Below, one piece after another: positions 45,828 to 59,072 of a stretch of DNA of 64,000 nucleotides. Each line of letters begins with the position of its first letter. The stretch's first letter is position 1. Source of the DNA: Bigelowiella natans CCMP2755 (taxonomy: Eukaryota; Cercozoa; Chlorarachniophyceae); assembly GCA_000320545.1 (NCBI GenBank), contig ADNK01001927.1:129232-193231 (forward strand). Direction: 5' to 3'. The position numbers were made by a program, and so were the translations under genes. The notes beneath the pieces are model-generated. The model worked only from the letters and a program-made list of their open reading frames with translations. It searched no databases and had not been told where the DNA came from.

Positions 45828-48800
45828 TTACAAATGTTTGCTATCCAGCTTTGAATGCAATTCTTGCATGAGAGCTTGTAAAGAAGATATTGAATACGAT
45901 GTTGATGTTCCTTCCATCTTTTCTGAATTTAGTAGTTGCTGTTGATGAGAAATTCTCGTATTGCCTATAACCCTGCTGGGAAGTTGGCTGTTATATGTTT
46001 TGCTTTTTAGGTGGTTCATGCCAGAGTGTGTAGAACCTCCAGTTGGCGTTATTGTTGTTGTTGTTGTTGTTGGCACAAGCCATGCAGAGGAAGCTTGATT
46101 TCTTTGCAGATTATGTACATTTGTAGAAATAGGAGTAGTAGGTGCCAAATTTTGAAGTGCGTTGGTATGATGGGATGACCCCATTACTCGTGTAAAAGAG
46201 TGTGGTGTTGACTTAATTCTTGATTCGGGATGATGATGATGATGATGAGCAGCAGCTGTATTCACATAATAATGATAAGAGCCCTGACCAAGTTGCTCGT
46301 TATCATTAGCATAACCTGCAGACTGGTATTCTCTTGGATTATTCATAACCATGTTGTGTCGCCTAATTCGCTTTGGAGGAGATGATGCAGGGGGGGCAAC
46401 TCTATCGTCGTCGTAATAAGATCTATAGTTGTAGTACCGCAGCATCTTACTCTGTGTAGCCTCGTCTTTAAAATTAGGATGATGAATATTGAATCTCCCA
46501 TCATCATAATCTGAGATAGTAGCTGTAGTTAGCCTTTTTGTCCGCCTGACGGTGTTAAGGAGCCCTTGATGATGATGATGCTGCTGCTGCTGCTGCTGCT
46601 GCTGGAGGTGGTGAGGTATTAATGAGTTCGGGGCTTGGTTAGTGGTTGCAATATAGTAGTGTTGTCTAACACGTTGTTGTTGTTCTTGTTGTTCTTGTTG
46701 TTCTTTTTCTTGCTGCCAAGGAGCTGCTGATTGTGAGTGCTCTGTTTGCTGCTGCAGTTGGTATTTGTTTGATGATGATCGATAATCATGATGAGGTTGA
46801 GGAAACTTGAAGGAATTGAGGGAAGAAGAAGAGAGCGGAGGTACCATCAAGTTAGAGGTGGGGGATGAGGAGGAGTAGTACTGATGGCCTATTTTCATAT
46901 ATCAAAAATTAGAATTCATCGGAGATTGTTGTAACAAATTATTATTATTATTATTGTTGTTGTTTGGTGCTGTCACTGTGTGTTGGATGCTGATTATTCT
47001 CAACTCTTGACTACTACATAGTCAACGATTTACATTACCATATGTTACTGTCACTACTACTACTTACTACTACCGATTTTGCTCGATGAGCCTCGTTGAG
47101 GATGGGATTGAAAGACAGAAGGAAGATGAGGAGGAGGGGGAGGAGGAGGGACTATTCCGACTCTGGATGATGCTGAAGACGCTGATGATAATGGTGGTGG
47201 TTGAGGCACAAAGGAGGACTTTAACGACGTTTTCTGCGTTGTCGTAGTACCCTGAGGCAAATAATCTTGGGAAGATGAATAATGCTGAAAATGATGCTGT
47301 TGAGGATGATCATTTAAAAGTCCTTCAAATTTGGTTTCAAGAGTTCTCTGCTGATGATCTTCTCCCCCATGTCCTCCTTCTTCTCTTGATTCGTCGTTTC
47401 GTTGAATGAGTAGCGGTGACTTGGTGGCGACGGTATTAGCATTAGAAGAAGTAGTTGTGATAGGAGTGGTAGTAGGAGGTGGTGGTGCTTGTTGAGAAGG
47501 TAATATTATGCCCGCTTGAGTTGACGATGATGAAGATGATTCACCTGCAGCAGCAGCTGTTGGGACTGCTACATATGAGGAGGAGGAGGGTGGTAAAGTG
47601 GCTGATGCTGCTATGTGTGATGATAATGGTGATAACGATGATGGTAAAGAAGCAGCAGCAGAATTAGTTGTCAATCTGGAATTTGAAGAAATAGCATTAC
47701 TCATTGCTGGTGGTGCTGCTGATGAGGTTGGAAGTTGGCTGATAATGGCAAACACACAATAGATTCATGAATCAATCATGAATGATATAATAACGTTGTG
47801 GGTGAAGTTGTCGTGTATAATTTAAGCTGCTGCTCTAACACAATATTATCATCACTCGATTATTCGTTTTTCCGTCCGATAAGTTGGAAGTCTTCTATTC
47901 GTAACTAAGCTACTACTTATTATCTTAATCACTAAATCATCCTTTCATTTCTTCCTTCCTTTTATTCGTTCAATGATGCTATTGTTACTACCTTATCCAC
48001 TGGTCAATTTTCTGGCTCAAAAGGTTAACATCTAAATCTTGGCTCTGCATTAGCGAATCTACTATATCTTCAAATGCTGCATTATCCTCCGCTGCTTGTG
48101 CCCCTCCTGCTAATTCGTTACTACCAGCAGCAGCTGGTTTTGCACTTTGAGAACTACTACTAACATCTGTTTTATTCAGATGTATTCCCGTAGCAAGTTC
48201 AAGAAGTAGTGCTCCCTGATAGAATCATGAAAACAGAATAATAAATAAATATATATAAATAGAAATAGTAGTGTTCAGCATGATGATGAATAATGGTTAG
48301 AAGAGTCTAAGATTGAAAAAGAAGAAGAGGAAGAAAAAGAAGAAAAGCAAAAAGGAAAAAAGTTACCATATATTACGTTGAAAAGGTTGTTCGTTAAAAG
48401 ACATTATGATACAGCACGGATGATGATAATCATATCATCATTATCATCATCATCATCATTATATTTAGTCAGTCGTTGCTGTTCCCAACTCACACATCAT
48501 GATCATGGAAATCAGAAGACAGTGCAAAGCGACTATCAGGATAGATGATGGTATGGTTATTGTGTCCTCCTCCTCCTCCTAAAGCAACTACCTCTGAATC
48601 GATTTTATATTGCTCCAGTAAATGTTTGAGCTGGTGTTTGATTGTAGTCCTCATGAACAGTTGTTCTTTGTGGTCAATACACCCCAGCATCATTCGAATA
48701 GCTGATAATGATACGACTCCTCCTCCTCCTCCTCCCCCTCCGCTATCATCCTTGTTTCTCACAGAATTATCCAAAACTCTGCGAATATTGTCCAGTGTTG

Positions 48801-49286
48801 TCGGCAATGCCGCCTCATCCGTGAGTGTTGTATTATTATCATTACTACTACTACTACTACCACTATTACGTGTTGGTACTACAGCTGCTATTCCAACACC
48901 TCCTCCTCCTCCTCCTTCAATTTGCTCATAAGAAGGGGCAGAGGAAGAAAACGAAACTGGCACTTGTTCTTGCGGCTCGCCTTTCCTTTCAGCAATATTT
49001 GTTGTATGATGACTATTTCCTCTTACTCCTCCTCCTCCTCTAGAGGAAGAAGAAGAAGAAGAAGAGATACTGAGGATTCCACTTAATCTTCGAATTTCCT
49101 CCTTATAAAGTATGATATATCACATCATCACATCCATCCAACAGTAGTAACAACAAAGGAGTTCAGTACACGTAAAATGAATGTGATGTAACAACTCTCC
49201 TCGAAAAACAACTTGAAGTACATCAATAGCTCAATAGATTGATAGATCAATAGTGATCAATGATGATTTTAGAAAATACACCAACG

Positions 49287-49325
<39 letters not shown>

Positions 49326-49435
49326 AAAGCCTTTCTCCCCTCCCCTATGGAAAGTATGTCTGAAATCCTTCAAATACTTCTTTTTCTTTTTCTTCTTCTT
49401 CTTTTTCTTCTTCACACACGTCTTCCATGTGCAAA

Positions 49436-49467
<32 letters not shown>

Positions 49468-49597
49468 AGTGATAATGATGATGTAGAATAAAAAATGGGA
49501 CTGTCGCTTGCAGCAGTAGTATCTATCATTATCATCCAGCACCTTGCAGTTGTATGCTTCTATGTAGTCTTCTCTCTCAACACAGATACTGCAAAAC

Positions 49598-49628
<31 letters not shown>

Positions 49629-50524
49629 TCACCAAAATTTTGGTCTTATTAAGGTTAGAGCATATTGCACTAATTTAGTCTAAATAATTGAGCAGTTTGC
49701 TGATAACAACAATTATCAATGCTACATAGCTACTACAACGTGTTTACTCTTACAACATCCTCTATTACAACCATTACGACTACTACTTACAACCTATACT
49801 GCTACTCAACATCCTCTATTACAACCTATACGACTACTACTTACAACCTATACTACTACTACTATAGCCTCTAGAATTACTTTTGCTCCAACTACTACAA
49901 CTACTATTACCATAACTAGTAGTAGTAGTAGTATCACCTTTTCATTTTTTTCAAATGCTGAATTCTATCCATAACTCTATGCTTCCAAGATTCCTCTAGT
50001 TTAGCACTAAGGCGACTCTGCATGCTAGTGCCCCCATAAATACTACTGCTACCACTCTTGCCTCCTCCTCCTTGGTCATTGAAAACACAGCAAAATATCA
50101 TCATCAACAACATCTCATCATCCAGGTGAGTATGTATACGTACTAACTATCTATCTATCTATCTGCAGAAAATGAATGATGATTGATACACTGGGAGAAG
50201 AATGACGCAATAAGTCACTACAACATAATGATGATAATGATGATGATGATGATGATGATGACAACGTTTCAGTTGTTGTAGTTAGTACAGAAAGAAAATT
50301 CAGGAGGTGTCTTCAGGATGTACCTCCTCTTGTGACAACATTATTAAGAAGTTTATGGTGTGTATCCTCATCGTCAGCAGCAGCAGCAGTAGGTACGATA
50401 ACGCCATTATTATTATTGCTATCACCATTCCCTTTCTCCTAAGTAATGATAATAACAAATTACTACTTTACACACCTCCCTGCTTCGAGTTAATTAGCAC
50501 CGGCAGTTTACGGAAAGAAAGAGG

Positions 50525-50565
<41 letters not shown>

Positions 50566-53282
50566 AATGTTAATATTGACTGCTATCTAATAGACCTTTG
50601 CCGCATTATTGCTGCTGGTGGTACTACTACTACCCACAATAGGGTAAGTCGCTGTTCTGTTGATGATGACGATGTTGATGTTGTTATCATCCGTTGTTGT
50701 TCCTACTAATCCTGCTCCTTCTCTTCCTCTTCCTCCTCTTGCTGCTGCTGCTGCGATTTCTTCTCCCTCTTCTTCAGTGGCAATAGAGACACTGAGAAGG
50801 TTGTGGTCTATACTTGAAACACATGTCGTACCGCCCATCAAATCATTTATCATGTTTACATCAGCAGAAGGTTCTTTCTTTCCTTCTATCTCTGTTTTTT
50901 TCTCCTCGCACTTGATATTGCTGCTGATACTTCCATTCTCTGGAAGATGAAATGAATTCCTCATTGTTAAGATCCTCGGTGTTTGTTCTTCTAATTGCTG
51001 GTCCTGTTGTTGTTGTTCTTCTTGTTGTTGTTTTCCGCTGCTGCACCCAATCTCCTCCTTCTCCACATCCATTGCATTTCCATCATTATAGTCGGCAACG
51101 AATTCGTCAATACCATTCCCCCTGTTATTATCACTCACAGAGTTGTGTATATCTCTTGCTGTTTTCTTTGGAATTAGCTTAAGAATTGCCCGCCTCCTCT
51201 TCGAATCGTCATTTCTTTTTGCGTCTTCTTCTTGGTTACTTGCGAAGTAATATAGATGACCTCCTCCCCCTTCTCCTCCTTGGGGAGACGATGATGACAG
51301 TAACTTCCCCTCTTCCATCTTCTTGTTGTCGTGGTCTTTCTGAAATATCTCCTCCTCCTCCTCCTCCTCAAGATGCTTCTTCTGATCTGTTGGGGCTGGG
51401 CTCATAGGGATTCTAATCATCATCCTTTGTAGCACCGGCACTGCTGCTGCTGATGGTGGAAATTGTGAAAGAGGCGGATCGTCCTTTATAGACTGCTGCA
51501 TTGGACCTCTACCCGTCATCAGAGTCTCGTCTTCTCTTCCTTTTCTTCTTTCTTCTTCTTCTTCTTCTTCTTCTTCTTCTTCTTCTTCTTTCCGTCCCTG
51601 AAGCAAATCCTCTTCAGCATCATTCTTCTCTATTATAGTGCGAGGTACAGGACTAGTTGGAAAAGGGCTGTATTCTATGGGGAGAGGTGCCATTATTATT
51701 CTCCTTGCTGACCCTGCTGCTGCCTGATATTCCTCCTTCTGCTGCTGCTGATGATGATGATGCTGCTGCTGATGATGATGACTCGAGAAAGATGGCTGTT
51801 CAAGCGGTAATAGCAACCTCTTTGTTGAGTTAATATGCTTCTTCAAGTCCTGTTGGGATTGAAGGCCTCCTCCTCCTCCTTCTTCTCCTTCTTCTTCCTT
51901 TCTTCTTCCCCTTCCTCTACTTCTTCTATGTCGCTGTATGCGTAAGTCGTCAACCAATCCAAATACATCCCATCGGCCATCTTCGTTGTCAAAGTACTAT
52001 TATTATGTGGTGATGGAGGTGTAAAACACACACACAAACCACACACACACACATAGGTTGCAAACAGACATCATTAAGAGGATGATGATGATGATGATTG
52101 TACCAGACGAGGAGTGACTTAACAAAGAAAAGCAAAAATGTGTCTCACTACTTAACTATTCTCAGGTGGTTTCGATGAATGAAAGCCGCATTTTGGCAGC
52201 AAACATCACTCATACCCCTACCTGAGAGATATCAGCTGTAGAGTCTTCTAGTTGCAGTTGTCTGAACAGCTGCAATGCGTTGTTGCTTGAGACTTTGAGA
52301 GAGAATAACGAAGATGAGTTTGAAACGAGGTGAGCACCAGCCCCCATCCCTTGCTGTTCTTGCTGGTGATGCTGATGTTGCTTATGATGATGATTTCGAG
52401 TTACTGTTTGCCATGTATCCACAAGAGCAAAAATGTCCCATTCGCCATTCTCATTTATGTACTGAATGAACAGAAAATATGTTAAAATACGTCCCATTCG
52501 CCATTGTCATTTATGTACTGAATGAACCGAAAATATGTTAAAATAGTGATCATGCTGCTGCTCTGAATGAGCGTACTCTGGCAGAATAATGATATAACTT
52601 GGAACAGACGAAAAAGACGACTACTACGACTACTACTATACTACTGCTGCTGCTACTACTACTATTGCCTAGTTACTACTACTATTGCCTACTTACTACT
52701 ACTATTACTACAACTGCTGCTGCTATAACTGCACTGCGACTAGGACTTGATAAATTACATGATTCCTCGAAATGGACGACGAGTTCATCATCCTCTTGAT
52801 TTCGTTGAATATGAATAGGGCATTTGCATTTTGTACTAGAGCCTTGTAGTAGTCGTAGCTGCCTCCTTGTTCTTGTTCTTGTTCTTTTTGGGTTATTATC
52901 ATCCGTTTTGTTTGGTTGTTCTTGTGCTCGTCCTCGATGAAGGCATTCAGCTCATCATCATTGCGATTATAAAGATTTGTTCCTGGATGTGGCTGCTCTC
53001 CTCCTCCTCCTCCTCCTCCTTTTCCTCTTTCCCTTCCAACTACTACTACTGCTTCTTGGTCACTGCTCCTTGGACCATATCTATTGACAGGGAAGCTTTG
53101 ATAGTACTCACTACTTGGCGATAACTCTTCTTCTTCTTCTTCAATTATTTCTGCCTTCTGGTGCTTAGGATGAAGAGGCTGTTGGAGCTGCGGCAGCCTG
53201 GTGATTAACAGAGCGCTACTTGTTAAAGAAGAAGAAGAAGAAAAAGTTGTATTCAAAAAGAAAAGACTTGATTCGTTATTGC

Positions 53283-53318
<36 letters not shown>

Positions 53319-53336
53319 GCGTGGAATGTGTACGCG

Positions 53337-53383
<47 letters not shown>

Positions 53384-55396
53384 ATATATAACTAACGTAA
53401 TTAATCAAATTTATGTGGAAAAGTATACATAGTTTCAGAAAACAAACAAATAGATTACAAGAGCATGTTGTAAACCTGCTTGATTGCGTAGATAATGAAG
53501 CACAATATGATGATTCTGCTGCGGTAAAGGGCGAAGTGTTCGTCGCTTCTAAATTTCTCCATCGTACCTCCCTTATCAAAATCGATTTTGAAGTAGGGGG
53601 TTTCTCGGTGGTGGCAATAGTGCCATTATCATCATCATCATCATCGTCGTCGTCATCATATGTAGTACCACCCTCCTTTGCTGCTGCATATGCTATGCTT
53701 GGGGTTGTTCTTGGCTGCTGCTGCACATTGTCAACCATTTCCATTTCATTCAAATTGCTGCTGGGCCTTTTTGGATATCTTACTACAAAGGAGGAAGGAG
53801 GAGGGTTACGATTTAGCTGTCGTGTCATCTTTGAAGACGGCGACGAAATGACATCACTTTCGCCCCAGCTTAGCTGACTTGGGTTGAGCACCACTTCGTC
53901 GTCATCGTTGCCATTTTCCCCATCAACAGTATTAGTCGTAGTAAAATGTAGCCGGCGGTGAGTTGTAGGAAAAACAGAATGACTTGGACTACGTAGGATA
54001 TCAACCTCCTCCTCCACAACTTCTTCTTCTTTTTTGTTGTTGTTGCCAAGAAGAGACGATGATAATAATGATGATGATGATGATGATATATTTTTGTTGA
54101 TATTATTGGGCTGCTGGTTCGTTATTCTAAACGATGATGATGATGATGATGATGATGAGGGAGGTGCTATATTATTTTCACTGCTAATGCCAGCTTCAAG
54201 TTTTACCTCCTCAGTTGTGCTATTATTATTATTATCATTCTCACAAGAATATAAACTCAAGGAGTCACATTCACTATCAGCAGTCATTCTCCGCAATAGA
54301 TGAAACTTCAATGAGTTGTTTGTTGAGATAGACGACGTAAGGTTGTGGTGGTCTCCTCCTCGAATGAGACTCCTAAGAGGCTCTAGAGATTCCTTTGGTT
54401 CAAGGCTGGCAATTACGCACCCATTTATCGAAAGAATCAGGTCACCCTCAGCCAAATACTCCTGGATTTCTGAACCAGGTTTAATAGCTAAAATACGAGC
54501 TCCACGTTTTTCCCGTGCAAGCCGCAAATTTAACGATTGGTTTGAAGAGAAACCAGGAAATTCCACTGCTTTAAAGACGAAAGAAGTTAAAGGGCGGCTG
54601 GGCTGACCATCCCCGTAGGGTCCACCACTTCTTCGTTGTTTTTCTAAAGATGATGATACTTGTGTTGTTCTCATTACTTGGTCCTTCACCATTGAAACAT
54701 CATCATCGTCGTCGCCATCCAGGTTGTCCATGTTTGACTGCACTCCATCATCATCGTCGTCGCCATCCATAGACTTAAGAGTGGGCACATCACCTTCGCT
54801 TTGAATTTTAGATCGGTACACTTGCGACATTTCTGAGATTTTGCTTGCTAAAAGCAAGTCTTGCCCTTTTAATTGTGTGAATATATGTTAGGAATATTTT
54901 CAGCACATGCGCTAGACAAAACATCATTTAGACAGTACCACAAGGAGGAGGCTCCCGAATTGGGCCTTGCTCACAATTAGTGGTAACACTTTCGCCTGAT
55001 TTTTCCCCAGATACGGCTTGAGGTGGGTCTTTGGAAGATAGGAATATAGGAGGAGGAAACGAATGACTTCATGCTGCACACAAGTGTGTGTACAATTTTG
55101 CAAACTTACAGCTGTGATCGCGCAAGAAGACTGAAGGAGACCTCTCTAGTACAGAAATCACATCTGTAGTTGGTGTGACGGAAGAAGAACCAGATATTCG
55201 ATGCCTTGAAGGCTGGCGAGATATGTAAAAGCTGCTTGTGGTACTGCCGATGAGGCCTGATTTCTGCAAAAGTAATTCATTTTTAGGCGAGCAATATGTG
55301 ATGTTAGCACAATATCGACCCACGACCTTTGTGCATAGGAAATATAGAGTAGAGATTAGGAGAAGGGCAATCAACTTTGGACTCCGTCTTGCCCTG
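45828..55396 (-). CDS. Very large PDZ-domain protein with low-complexity tracts, at least 2239 aa; first exon unresolved
   Basis: Thirteen exons join in phase: 55110-55396, 54939-55028, 53476-54865, 52759-53215, 52222-52461, 50596-51996, 50324-50438, 49938-50070, 49543-49588, 48496-49101, 47992-48215, 47068-47738, 45828-46888. Near the N-terminus is a hydrophobic segment (LIALLLISTLYFLC), which could be a membrane anchor or part of a signal peptide. A PDZ domain follows in the 54.3-54.6 kb exon: LNLRLAREKRGARILAI, AEGDLILSINGCVI, SLKFHLLRR. Next come Asp, Glu, Ser, Gln and His runs and two copies of a 40-residue module centred on WDVFxLVD. A helical stretch (RLSAKLEESWKHRVMDRIQ) and a Gln/His-rich C-terminus ending HSKLDSKHL complete it. 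PDZ domains bind C-terminal peptides, so a scaffold role is plausible. No known family is recognised. Confidence 0.72.
49753..49860. repeat. Intronic tandem duplication, 54-bp unit x2
   Basis: Two adjacent copies begin caacatcctctattacaacc and end cctatactrctact. They lie in the intron between exons 49938-50070 and 49543-49588 of the PDZ gene. Confidence 0.85.
52435..52546. repeat. Tandem duplication covering a splice acceptor, 56-bp unit x2
   Basis: The unit gtcccattcgccattctcat plus ttatgtactgaatgaa and gaaaatatgttaaaat is repeated once. The left copy contains the start and acceptor of exon 52222-52461 of the PDZ gene. The right copy lies upstream in the intron and keeps an almost identical acceptor-like sequence. 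Confidence 0.88.
53287..53380. repeat. Intronic (TG)n-CGCGCGCG-(CA)n inverted repeat
   Basis: A TG array, a short alternating CG core and a CA array form one self-complementary block of alternating purine and pyrimidine. It could form a hairpin in RNA or Z-DNA in the duplex. It lies in the intron 53216-53475 of the PDZ gene. Confidence 0.9.
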
Positions 55397-55863
55397 CTGC
55401 AAATAATGTAAATTAATCGTAAGTGCCTGCCAAAAGTCCGGTACAGCAGCAGTCAAAAAAAAGAGAACCGCAATGGCCTTTCCATTATGTATCTTGGGTT
55501 CCCTTGATCCCGCTATAGTTCAAACTTGGACTTAGAAGCCCTTGCGGACATACTTCTTTGAGAGCACCATCATCATTCCAAACCGGAACAGGTACGCGCC
55601 GCCATTGTTGACGGTAACCGGTGGTGGTCTCCTTTATGGATTTACGCCTAATATCTTAATGAAACTACATGTCGCTCATAGAAAATCAATGATGATATGG
55701 ATTTATCATGTAACATCAGAAACACTACCATGTCGCAGTACTAAGATACAGGGGATTCTTAAGATAAAACTAACACACAGATTCTTGTGGAGCTCCAACC
55801 CGATTTGTTGCATCCCCAACCCCTTTTTCCGGCAGGACTTTCATACATTCTGAGAGAGGAGAG
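55397..55863. promoter_or_regulatory. Divergent spacer, first exon of the PDZ gene probably here
   Basis: The PDZ gene (minus) and the coiled-coil gene (plus) diverge from this stretch. The acceptor of the first resolved PDZ exon is at 55397, so its start codon and an intron should lie here or further right. No candidate ATG gave a phase-compatible join. Open frames on both strands lack coding character. Confidence 0.35.
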
Positions 55864-56324
55864 ATGTTTAGGTTCGGAAAGTCGAAGAACAAGTCGGAGA
55901 AGCAGCTAGAAGTGCTCAATGACCAGGTATAGGTTGTGTCTGGTCCTTGAGTTCGTGATGATGCAGCATTGCCGTAGCATCATCATGGGGATGTGACGAC
56001 GAAATTGATGTCATCTAAGTCTGATTTGAGATAATTCCAGGTTGAAGAAATGGAGGAGAGCCTCAAACACAAGGATACTATAATTATGGTCCTACTATCC
56101 GTAGTTTATTCTTGTAATCGGATATATTCAACAGCTAACCATTTTAATAACTCCTCAGGGACTTATGGCTACAAATGAGCAGCTCTCAAAGAAAGTAGAA
56201 GACCTTAAGAGTAAATCCAATGTCAACAAAGAGGTTACGATTGAGGAACCACAGAAATCTGGTAAGTATTATTTTGACGGTAGTAGTCGGCATTAGGGTG
56301 ATGAACTGTTCATTTCGACCAGAA

Positions 56325-56361
<37 letters not shown>

Positions 56362-56748
56362 GGATACCAACGCCTGCATGCCGCCAAAGAACAGAAAGAT
56401 CACGTTATAATTTCATCTTCAAAGGAAAATCTTTCTAAATCTTCAGCAGAAAACAAAAAAAAGGAAATGGCAATCTCTAACATGAAGGAGGAGGTAATAT
56501 TGAATCATCATTGTCATCATACTAGGTAACTACATTGTATACGGACTAGCTCCGTTGATGATATGGCATTACTACTCGTGGTGTGCTCTACATAGATTAC
56601 ACATCTCAGATCAGATCTTGACCATTACTACTCGTGATGTGCTCTACATAGATTACACAGCTCAGATCAGATCTTGACCAGGCGAGAAGAAACGTAAAGG
56701 TACCTAGAAGTCAATTCAAAATATATATATATTATTTTTATAAAATAT

Positions 56749-56834
<86 letters not shown>

Positions 56835-57787
56835 TCTCGAGATTCTAAATCTATCTTTTCGAAAACACTGCACGAATTTGCTGTTGAAGATCCCTTCCAT
56901 GATGCAATGCTTGATATGGTGTAACATGATTATGTAGAAGAATGAAGAGGCCGCAAAAACAAATATTGCAAGAGCATTGAAGTTAGAGACTGAACTCAAT
57001 GTAGCCAAATCGAAGCTTCGAGGTAGTGACAGTATGGAAAATGAATCGATAATCGGTTCAAACAAGCACATAGATGACTATGTCCTGGATAAAGATGATA
57101 TGATGTTAAGATAATATATTTTACCATCTCTGTATTAATTTATTCTTGGTAGCCATCGGTGCTAGTACAGTTGGAAATCAAGAAGAAGAAGAAGAAGAAG
57201 CTTTGACAAGTAGCCCAGATATAGTAGTAGTATTTGGTTGTGATATTCTTCGTTTTCAATCTGTCATCTTCGTCGTTCGTATTTTCTAATTTCAACATTA
57301 GAGGAGACAACAACAACACAATCAAGTAGAAACAAACGTCGTTTGGAAGGAGTCAGTCGTCATAAGCAATAATAGCATGTTAATGTAGGAGTGTGCTGCT
57401 GTTGCTACTACTATTTACTACTTCCAATACTACTTTCTGCAGGCTCATCATCATCATCCAGTGCTCACAGAAAAACATCGTCCTCAACAGCAGAGGTAGA
57501 AGAATATCTTGAGAATAGTGGATGATAGTAACTGTTACTTTGGGTTACGACATTATTCTCACGAAATCATGATGTTCTCCAATCCCAATGCTCTCTCTTT
57601 TTGTTCTAATCTTAACTTTTGTTTATTCACAAAGTAATGTACTTGTCGATTGCTAACAGGAGTTGAAAGATCGCCTTCGCAAACAAGCCTCAGAGACTCG
57701 CAAAAAGGAACGTGAAATCAAACTGCTAAAGGTAGTATTCTCGCCGAATCTAGCAATTTGATCCCCACACACACACACATTATATAC

Positions 57788-57825
<38 letters not shown>

Positions 57826-58959
57826 GCGTTGTGTGTGTGTGTGTGTTTAACACAGCGTGAAATAGACGACTTGAGGACAGATTTGGAAACAAAAACTCAC
57901 GAACTCACGGCAATACAAATTCAGGTGTCACATTAATCGAAGTAGCAACATAAAATGTCTTTTTGCAGTCGGTTTTCAACAAGTCATCATTAATCGTGCT
58001 TCCTCAAAGTTTTGCATACTCATTAGTCGGAAACGGCGAATGCCGACGCGGCTAAGACCATACTTATACACCAAAGGCAGATCCAAAGGGTGGTTATCAA
58101 CTTGTAGGATGATAATGTAGATAATAATTTGTTGGTAGTAGTAAGCGAGGTTGTTTTTCTCTGGTATATCCTCGTTTTATTATAAGGTGCAGGACAAAGA
58201 GAAGCGAAGCCAGGAAGATAGGGAGAGCATGGTTGCTACTACTACACTATGTTTTTTGTTTCTCTTGTGATTCAAACCCGCCATTTAGTAGATAGAACAG
58301 CAACCTGGTGAGCAGTATTTACACAATGTGACTATCATTTTCTCCTATGCAAGGCTCAAGAATGGAGGGAAAAAGATTCTGAGTTGAAGCGATTGAGGTA
58401 TTTTTTTAACATTCTTAGTGTCGTTGCAAATTCATTTGTATAATTTTGTCTGAATTTGATGGAATTCAATCCAAAATGCAATTTTTAATATAAAATCACA
58501 ACATATACACAACCACTATTGCAACAGACTACTACTACTACTACTACTAACATCACCACGAATGGGATTATGTTCTCTAGGGCCATTGTCAGTGATTCAG
58601 ACAAAGCAGCGCTCTGTGAGAAGCAAAAGGTGGTGAAAAATAGAGCAAGAAGAAGAAGAAGAAGAAGAAGAAGAAGAAGAAGAAGAAGGGGGATGATCGG
58701 CAACAATCCAATCCATTTTTACCACGAAATTAATGAGTACTGCTCATTCATTGGTGTGATAATAATAATGATACACGATTTTATCATTTTTGTCGCAGTT
58801 TGCCTCAGGTACATTAATTTTGTCAACATCTTAGGTCGCAATTGAGAAACTAAATGCTCAAATTGCTGAATTGCGCAAGAGTGAGGAGAAGACTGCTGCA
58901 AAGAATAAGGTGCGCATCTTTTGTCATTCAAATTTCAATTTTTTATTTCCTATCTTTAC

Positions 58960-58996
<37 letters not shown>

Positions 58997-59036
58997 TCTC
59001 TCTCCTTGTGTGTTTGTATTTGAATAGAGAGAGAGT

Positions 59037-59072
<36 letters not shown>

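Noticed and set aside
49269-49535. Lys-rich and Glu-rich open frames on opposite strands.
   Set aside because: They read through GA, CTT and GAT repeats; the flanking real exons (49543-49588 and 48496-49101) join without them.
55542-55853. 103-codon plus-strand frame just upstream of the coiled-coil gene.
   Set aside because: No recognisable domain, no splice connection, and it would overlap the likely first exon region of the divergent PDZ gene.
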